Positions 4,788-9,388 of a DNA stretch of 9,388 bases are shown piece after piece. The stretch is from Acidobacteriaceae bacterium. GTDB taxonomy: Bacteria; Acidobacteriota; Terriglobia; Terriglobales; Acidobacteriaceae. Both the position numbers and the translations under genes were made by a program. Numbering within the stretch: the stretch's first letter is position 1; each line of letters begins with the position of its first letter. Below the pieces are notes generated by a model. It was not told the origin of the DNA, searched no databases, and worked only from the letters and a program-made list of their open reading frames with translations. The DNA lies in NCBI GenBank assembly GCA_003140655.1, contig PLKR01000276.1, positions 398 through 9,785 of the forward strand. The letters run 5' to 3'.

Positions 4788-7700
4788 ATGATCCACCGAA
4801 TAGTCCAAGCGGCGCTGCGGCAACGATTTCTGGTACTGATGCTGACCGCTTTCATCACGGTCGGCGGAATCCTGTCTTTTCAGCGAATGCCGGTGGACGC
4901 GTATCCCGACCTCTCGCCTCCGCAGGTCGAAATCATCACCCAATGGCCAGACCATGCCGCAGAAGAAGTCGAGCGCTTGGTAACGCTTCCCCTTGAACTG
5001 GAGATGAACGGCGTCCCGCACATGGTAGTGATGCGTTCCATCTCGCTCTACGGGCTGTCCGATGTAATTCTCACCTTCGAAGAAAGCACCAACGATTACT
5101 TTGCGCGGCAAATCGTCTTTGAGCGCCTCGCTCAAGCCACGCTGCCAACAGGCGTAACCCCAAGTCTCGCTCCGCTGTTCAGCCCGAGTGGCTTGGTGTA
5201 CCGGTACGTGCTGGAAAGCCCCGACCGCAGCCCGCAGGAGCTGAAAACGATTGAAGACTGGGTGATTGAACGAGCTTATCGTTCGGTCCACGGCGTGGCT
5301 GACGATTCAGGCTTCGGTGGAACGGTGATGCAATACCAGGTGCTGCTCGACCCGGCGCGCATCTATGGCTACCATCTGACCATTCCACAAGTCACTGCGG
5401 CTCTCGTGGCCAACAACTCGAATGCGGGCGGCGGTTTTTATTCTCAAGGCGGACAGTTCTACTACGTCCGAGGCATCGGGCTGGTACGGAACACCGAGGA
5501 CATCGGAAACATCGTGGTCGGCGCCAACAAAGGCGTACCGATCCGAGTACGTGATGTTGGAGATATAGCGATCGGGCACGCCCCGCGGCTAGGGGAATTC
5601 GGCTTCCAGAAGAACGACGATTCCGTTGAGGGTGTCATTCTCATGCTGCGCGGAGAGCAAACGCAGAATGTCCTGAAGGGAGTTGAGGCAAAAACCGAGG
5701 AACTGAACCATCAGATTTTGCCGCCTGACGTCAAGATTCACCCCTATTACGACCGTAGCGAATTGGTGGACCTGACTACGGACACAGTGGAGGCGAACCT
5801 ACTTCGTGGCATGGTGCTGGTCTTGGTCGTGCTGATTTTTTTTCTGGTCAGCTTCCGCGCTGCCGTTATTGTTGCCCTCACCATTCCACTCTCACTTTTG
5901 TTTGCTTTCATCGTGCTCCACGCGCACGACGTTGCCGCGAATTTGCTTTCTATCGGTGCCATCGATTTTGGGATTGTCATCGATGGCACCGTCGTGATGG
6001 TTGAAAACATCTACCGCGAGCTGGCACTACGGGAGGGACAGAACTATAAGCTGAATGAAGTCATTCTTGCAGCCGCAAAAGATGTAGATCGCCCGATCTT
6101 CTATTCGGTCGCTGTTATCCTAGCCGGATATCTTCCGATTTACGCGCTGAGCGGGCCGTCGGGCAAGCTGTTTCACCCCATGGCTGAGACCATGTCATTT
6201 GCTCTGGTTGGCGCGCTTATCCTGACGCTAACACTAGTTCCCGTGCTTGCCTCCTACTGGTTCAAAAGCGGCGTAAGCGAGAAACGCAATCGCGCATTTG
6301 AATGGATGAAGGGAAAATATGCTGGTCAACTGGATTGGGCGCTCGATCGGCCCAAGACCACCATAGCGATCGCAACCCTGATCTTTGGGGCGACTCTTCT
6401 GCTGGTGCCCTTCATCGGTGGCGAGTTCATGCCTCACCTCGATGAAGGCGCGCTCTGGGTGCGGGCGACCATGCCCTACACTATTTCCTTTGAGGAGGCC
6501 AGCAGCATTGCTCCTCAGATCCGTGACATTCTGATGTCTTATCCGCAGGTTACCGTCGTAGGTTCAGAGTTGGGGCGCCCTGACGATGGCACTGATCCCA
6601 CCGGATTTTTTAATTGTGAATTCTACGTTGGCCTCAAGCCTTATAAGGACAAAGCATGGACCGGCCAGATCAGCGAGAAAAAACAGCTGATCGAATCGAT
6701 CGACAAGAAGCTCACGGCCTTTCCCGGGATCATTTTCAACTATACCCAGCCTGCAGAAGATGCCGTGGACGAAGCACTCACCGGCCTCAAGAGTTCTTTG
6801 GCTGTCAAGATATACGGTGAGGATTTGAATGTATTACAGGACAAAGCGATCCAGATCAAGAACACGCTCAGCAATGTGCCGGGGTTTGCCGACCTCACAG
6901 TGGTGCGCGAACTTGGTCAGCCCAGCCTGCTGGTCGACGTCGATCGGAACAAGATCGCACGGTATGGGATCAATGTCTCGGATGTGGAAGCTGTGATTTC
7001 AGCAGCAGTGGGCGGACAGGCGGTCACTCAAGTTATTCAAGGGGAGAAGCTGTTCGATCTGGTTGTCCGCATGCAGCCCCAGTTCCGCAGCAGCGAGCAT
7101 GAGATCGGAAATCTGTTGGTGGGCACTCCGGACGGGCAACAGATTCCTCTCAGCCAGCTCGCCGACATCCGCCAGGGAAACGGTGCGTCCTTCATTTATC
7201 GCGAAAACAACTCCCGCTACATCGGCGTGCAATACAGCGTGGAGGGACGTGATTTGGAGCGGGCCGTTCGAGACGGCCAGGCGGCTGTCAAGAAAGTGGT
7301 GGCGCTGCCGCAGGGTTACCGGATGGAATGGGGCGGCGAATACAGCCAGTTTCTCGAGGCCAAATCGCAGATGTACTTTATTGGCCCCCTCGCCGTAGTC
7401 CTAATTTTCATGATCTTGTTTGCCCTGTACGGAAATTTCAAGTTTCCCGTCACTATCGCTCTCGGTGTAATCATGACGGAACCGGTGGGCGCGCTGGTTG
7501 CGCTGAAACTCACACACACTCCCTTCAGCGTTTCCTCAGTCTTGGGTCTTCTGGCATTGCTCGGGGTTTCAGTGGAGACTGCAGTCATTCTCGTCTCCTA
7601 CATCAACAAGCTGCGCCGGGAAGGTATGGGGATCCGCCCGGCCACCAGGGAAGCTTCGCTCCTGCGGCTTCGCCCGATTATGATGACCGCCCTGGTTGCC

Positions 7701-7871
7701 TGCCTGGGATTGCTGCCAGCTGCGCTTTCCACCGGCATTGGATCAGATACTCAAAGGCCGTTCGCCATCGTCATCGTGGCCGGCCTCATCTCCCGGCTCT
7801 TCATCGGATTCTTCGTCAATCCTGTCTTGTACGAGATGGTTGCCCGCGAGGGCGATGTGCTGCAGGTCTAG
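4788..7871 (+). CDS. czcA: Heavy-metal efflux RND pump, CzcA type
   Basis: Proton-driven inner-membrane transporter expected to export divalent metal cations through the adaptor and channel encoded upstream. The 1027 residues match HME-RND pumps. TM1 is about residues 13-31, followed by MPVDAYPDLSPPQVEI. The first porter domain carries NNSNAGGG (209-216). TM2-TM6 lie at about 338-490. TM4 holds the HME signature DFGIVIDGTVVMVEN (393-407) with Asp393, Asp399 and Glu406, matching D402/D408/E415 of Cupriavidus CzcA, the residues needed for proton-coupled Zn/Co/Cd transport. EFMPHLDEGALWVR (546-559) opens the second periplasmic half, and TM8-TM12 run from about 866 to 1016. Positions equivalent to the CusA methionine triad appear to be Ile574, Asn609 and Glu662, arguing against Cu/Ag. 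TM10 has a CusA-like GVSVETAVILVSYI with Glu930. The start is the first in-frame ATG, with only a weak ACGGA before it, so expression may depend on upstream translation. Confidence 0.93.
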   Translation: MIHRIVQAALRQRFLVLMLTAFITVGGILSFQRMPVDAYPDLSPPQVEIITQWPDHAAEEVERLVTLPLELEMNGVPHMVVMRSISLYGLSDVILTFEESTNDYFARQIVFERLAQATLPTGVTPSLAPLFSPSGLVYRYVLESPDRSPQELKTIEDWVIERAYRSVHGVADDSGFGGTVMQYQVLLDPARIYGYHLTIPQVTAALVANNSNAGGGFYSQGGQFYYVRGIGLVRNTEDIGNIVVGANKGVPIRVRDVGDIAIGHAPRLGEFGFQKNDDSVEGVILMLRGEQTQNVLKGVEAKTEELNHQILPPDVKIHPYYDRSELVDLTTDTVEANLLRGMVLVLVVLIFFLVSFRAAVIVALTIPLSLLFAFIVLHAHDVAANLLSIGAIDFGIVIDGTVVMVENIYRELALREGQNYKLNEVILAAAKDVDRPIFYSVAVILAGYLPIYALSGPSGKLFHPMAETMSFALVGALILTLTLVPVLASYWFKSGVSEKRNRAFEWMKGKYAGQLDWALDRPKTTIAIATLIFGATLLLVPFIGGEFMPHLDEGALWVRATMPYTISFEEASSIAPQIRDILMSYPQVTVVGSELGRPDDGTDPTGFFNCEFYVGLKPYKDKAWTGQISEKKQLIESIDKKLTAFPGIIFNYTQPAEDAVDEALTGLKSSLAVKIYGEDLNVLQDKAIQIKNTLSNVPGFADLTVVRELGQPSLLVDVDRNKIARYGINVSDVEAVISAAVGGQAVTQVIQGEKLFDLVVRMQPQFRSSEHEIGNLLVGTPDGQQIPLSQLADIRQGNGASFIYRENNSRYIGVQYSVEGRDLERAVRDGQAAVKKVVALPQGYRMEWGGEYSQFLEAKSQMYFIGPLAVVLIFMILFALYGNFKFPVTIALGVIMTEPVGALVALKLTHTPFSVSSVLGLLALLGVSVETAVILVSYINKLRREGMGIRPATREASLLRLRPIMMTALVACLGLLPAALSTGIGSDTQRPFAIVIVAGLISRLFIGFFVNPVLYEMVAREGDVLQV

Positions 7872-8042
7872 GCGAAAACCAGAGTTAGAACACTCACCGA
7901 GTGTGTCGAGCGAACTTTTGACATTTGCAGGAGCTGATAGCATCCAAATCGATGACTTGGAGCCAAACAATCAAAGGCGTGGACGCCGACTGCTCGCCTT
8001 CGTGAGCTGTTCTTGGGAGTCTCAGAGGATCCAAGAGGATCT
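7872..8042. other. Spacer after the pump gene: weak hairpin and a -35-like box
   Basis: A 6-bp stem ACACTC-ACC-GAGTGT (7890-7904) follows the pump stop but lacks a T-run, so it is a poor intrinsic terminator. A perfect TTGACA (7918-7923) follows without a good -10 at 16-18 bp. Just before the next gene AGAGGATC occurs twice, 10 nt apart (8024-8031, 8034-8041); the second copy provides the ribosome binding site. No gene is seen in the spacer. Confidence 0.35.
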
Positions 8043-8192
8043 ATGAGTAAACATCATTACAAGGGCAGGAAAAAGGTCGTGGAGAGATTCACGAACTGGC
8101 ACGGACTCGGGATTCTGGTCGCAATCGTTAGCTTTATGGGAGGGCTCCTGTTGCTGTGGATGCTTGGATATCTGCATTTCGACGTCCACTAA
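8043..8192 (+). CDS. Small single-span membrane protein, 49 aa, His-bearing termini
   Basis: ATG 8043 is preceded by AAGAGGATCT, a good ribosome binding site at normal spacing, and the frame ends at TAA 8190-8192. The protein starts MSKHHYKGRKKVVERF, strongly basic with paired histidines, then has one hydrophobic helix at about residues 22-43, and ends GYLHFDVH. The basic side should stay in the cytoplasm, leaving the short histidine-containing end in the periplasm. It is on the same strand as the efflux operon, inside the repeat-bracketed segment, which suggests an accessory role such as a small pump-associated peptide. I recognise no family, and a metal role is inference from context and histidines. 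The sharp basic/hydrophobic layout plus a well-placed ribosome binding site argue that it is real. Confidence 0.6.
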   Translation: MSKHHYKGRKKVVERFTNWHGLGILVAIVSFMGGLLLLWMLGYLHFDVH

Positions 8193-8516
8193 TTTTCGGT
8201 TTCTTATTTTGACGCCTAGGCGGACCGCCTTACCGGCTGACAACACTTCAAAGGGAAGGCAGTAGAGGACTTCGTAGATCAGATCTTTCGCTCGACCTCA
8301 TTCGCAACCCACCGGGCTTCTCGGCATTGTGCTCCGATCACGGGCAAGCCGGAAGTTAGCGGTTCGTCCGTCGGATCAGTAAGGATAAACGCCCATATGG
8401 GAAGCGCCGAACGCTGTTTCCAACAAGCTGACAAAAGTCAACTCGCGATGGCCAAATCCCCCGCTTATGATCGCATAGCATTCGCCTAATTCCCTGCTTG
8501 AAACCGGACTGCACAT
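8193..8516. other. Intergenic spacer before the right repeat
   Basis: No complete gene. Near the left end are two overlapping palindromes, CGCCTAGGCG (8213-8222) and AGGCGGACCGCCT (8218-8230). The only coding-like signal is a minus-strand frame at 8279-8437, listed separately. The short 324-bp stretch otherwise shows nothing recognisable. Confidence 0.45.
8279..8437 (-). pseudogene. Possible gene fragment, unidentified
   Basis: A minus-strand frame ending at TGA 8279-8281 reads ALPIWAFILTDPTDEPL, then GLPVIGAQCREARWVANEVERKI. Composition and alternation of hydrophobic and charged residues look like real protein, unlike the other frames here. It has no ATG start and no ribosome binding site; the frame is closed at 8438-8440. 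It may be the 3' remnant of a lost gene or a chance frame. I do not recognise the family. Confidence 0.25.
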
Positions 8517-8604
8517 GCGCCCTGCAGAGAAAAGCCAGGCCAGTGGCCCCTTCGCTGCCGAGCAGTCCGTTCTCTCCAGTCCATGTTGTTGAGCAAATAT
8601 TGCT

Positions 8605-8629
8605 AAATACGGGCATGTTTCCCGTATTT
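8605..8629. other. Conserved hairpin in right repeat
   Basis: Perfect 9-bp stem AAATACGGG / CCCGTATTT with the 7-nt loop CATGTTT. Loop and central stem match the left copy. No T-run follows, so it is not a typical terminator. Confidence 0.6.
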
Positions 8630-8671
8630 CGCGGCAACGGGTCGGGAGATTTCTCTGCAGTTAAGACTTGC

Positions 8672-8699
8672 TGGCGGAGAGACTGTGATTCGAACTCGC
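8672..8699 (-). other. tRNA 3'-end-like segment (degenerate), right repeat
   Basis: Counterpart of 1621-1648. The minus strand reads GCGAGTTCGAATC through to CTCCGCCA. It carries the same departures from a functional T-stem as the left copy, so the defect predates duplication of the repeat. No anticodon arm is present. Confidence 0.5.
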
Positions 8700-9230
8700 G
8701 TTACCGTTTTGAATTGCGCAACCCCCGACGTTTGCGTAACTTACGGGCAGTGCAGCAGTTAACCAGAGAATCAACTGGCAGTGACTGGCCGCTAGGTCGA
8801 TTAAGAACAGTCCATCTTTCCTTCGCTCATTAAGGCGAACGGCATACGATAGTGCGGCTGAAAGTGGTCACCCATTGTGCCTTGGCAGCGGGGTCGAAAT
8901 AGCGCGCCATGACTACCCGCCTGGGCGTTCAGTCCAGACCTAAGAAGTCTCTCCGCGCAGCGTGCTCGCAAAAAGGCAAATAAATGAGATTCTCAGAGAT
9001 TCTTGTCGTGCTTTTCTGCGAACTTTCGTCATTCCGGCAGGGAAGATGAAGTTCCATTTGTACAATCTTTTCCGAGTTTTCCGTCGGGGAGCAATTACGA
9101 TTACTTCCCACATGCCGACTTCTCGGTACCGACGGACTTTTACAAAAATGGCCTACACCGCAGATATAACAGAATCCTCATTTCCTTTATGCACCCTACG
9201 TTCCGGTAGTGCCTGGTCAACACGCTAATC

Positions 9231-9388
9231 GAAAACTGACCCCACTACCCTCTTTTGAGACTGGTCCACTACCCGTCGTGGGACGTTGCGATGGAGACGA
9301 AAATCCAAAGTAGCCCACTACCCAAAACGTACGAATAGATCCCAGGCGCCTCATGTCCAAGGTTCTGCACGTACTCAACGTACGACCC
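9231..9388 (+). mobile_element. Possible end of an IS21-like insertion sequence (partial)
   Basis: Three related short repeats are clustered: GAAAACTGACCCCACTACCC (9231-9250), GAGACTGGTCCACTACCC (9257-9274) and AAAGTAGCCCACTACCC (9307-9323). An inverted GGTAGTG lies at 9205-9211. Multiple terminal repeats of this kind, with a CTGACCCACT-like core, are characteristic of IS21-family ends, where they bind the transposase. The element would extend rightwards out of the window. The exact outer boundary is not visible. An open frame from ATG 9353 (MSKVLHVLNVRP, to the edge) could be its first gene, but has no clear ribosome binding site. Assignment is by pattern only. Confidence 0.4.

Larger units (their letters stand above)
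8517..9130 (+). repeat. Long direct repeat, right copy (about 614 bp)
   Basis: Second copy of the repeat at 1465-2069 in the same orientation, with a left-end offset of 7052 bp. It has the same order of landmarks: GCGCCCTGCAGAGAAA start, hairpin (8605-8629), tRNA 3'-end-like segment (8672-8699), the GGCAGTGACTGGCCGCTAGG block, paired AGATTCT within 8986-9005 and a GTACC end. Divergence by scattered substitutions and indels shows the duplication is not recent, or that the copies arrived separately. It encodes no recognisable protein. Confidence 0.85.

Noticed and set aside
4707..5291. 194-codon minus-strand frame and other minus-strand frames under czcB/czcA
   Set aside because: Shadows of strongly supported + strand efflux genes, with no domain character or start signals.
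7328..7888. 186-codon + strand frame overlapping the pump 3' half
   Set aside because: Out-of-frame reading of czcA, whose conserved TM10-TM12 motifs are in the other frame.
1465..9130. CRISPR array or tandem repeat array
   Set aside because: Only two long copies 7 kb apart, with no regular short repeats or spacers and no cas genes.

Overview
The window reads like a moderately GC-rich Gram-negative chromosome. It encodes a complete RND-type tripartite efflux system with an outer-membrane channel, a lipoprotein adaptor and an inner-membrane pump. The style of the proteins and the spacer sequences would fit an Acidobacteriota-like soil bacterium, but that is a weak inference without searches.

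Left part (1-1376): the last 21 codons of an unidentified + strand gene; a spacer with hairpins; a minus-strand TPR-like gene that appears frameshifted and lacks its N-terminus; a short + strand stretch that looks like the tail of a membrane protein; and an intact 102-residue minus-strand membrane protein of unknown function with an internal duplication. This part looks eroded and rearranged.

Left repeat (1377-2069): a SRAP-family (YedK/HMCES) gene starts at 1377 with the diagnostic MCGRY. It is cut off after 30 codons, where a roughly 605-bp repeat begins. A diverged second copy of the repeat lies at 8517-9130 in the same orientation, offset by 7052 bp at the left ends. Both copies carry a conserved hairpin and a degenerate tRNA 3'-end-like segment, and I see no transposase gene in either.

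Central part (2070-8516): between the repeats sits the operon czcC-czcB-czcA, a heavy-metal efflux (HME-RND) system. The outer-membrane channel and adaptor genes overlap by 4 bp, and the pump gene follows after a 66-bp gap containing a hairpin. The pump has the CzcA-type D-D-E motif in TM4, pointing to divalent cations such as Zn, Co, Cd or Ni rather than Cu/Ag. It also has a CusA-like glutamate in TM10. A 49-codon gene for a histidine-bearing single-span membrane protein with a good ribosome binding site lies 171 bp downstream. No metal-sensing regulator is encoded here.

Right edge (9131-9388): after the second repeat there is a cluster of three short repeats ending in CCACTACCC. It resembles the end of an IS21-like insertion sequence and runs out of the window, possibly with the first codons of an ORF.

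Overall the window looks like a metal-resistance cassette bracketed by long direct repeats in a region of gene debris. The repeats could mark how it arrived, or could allow its loss by recombination.
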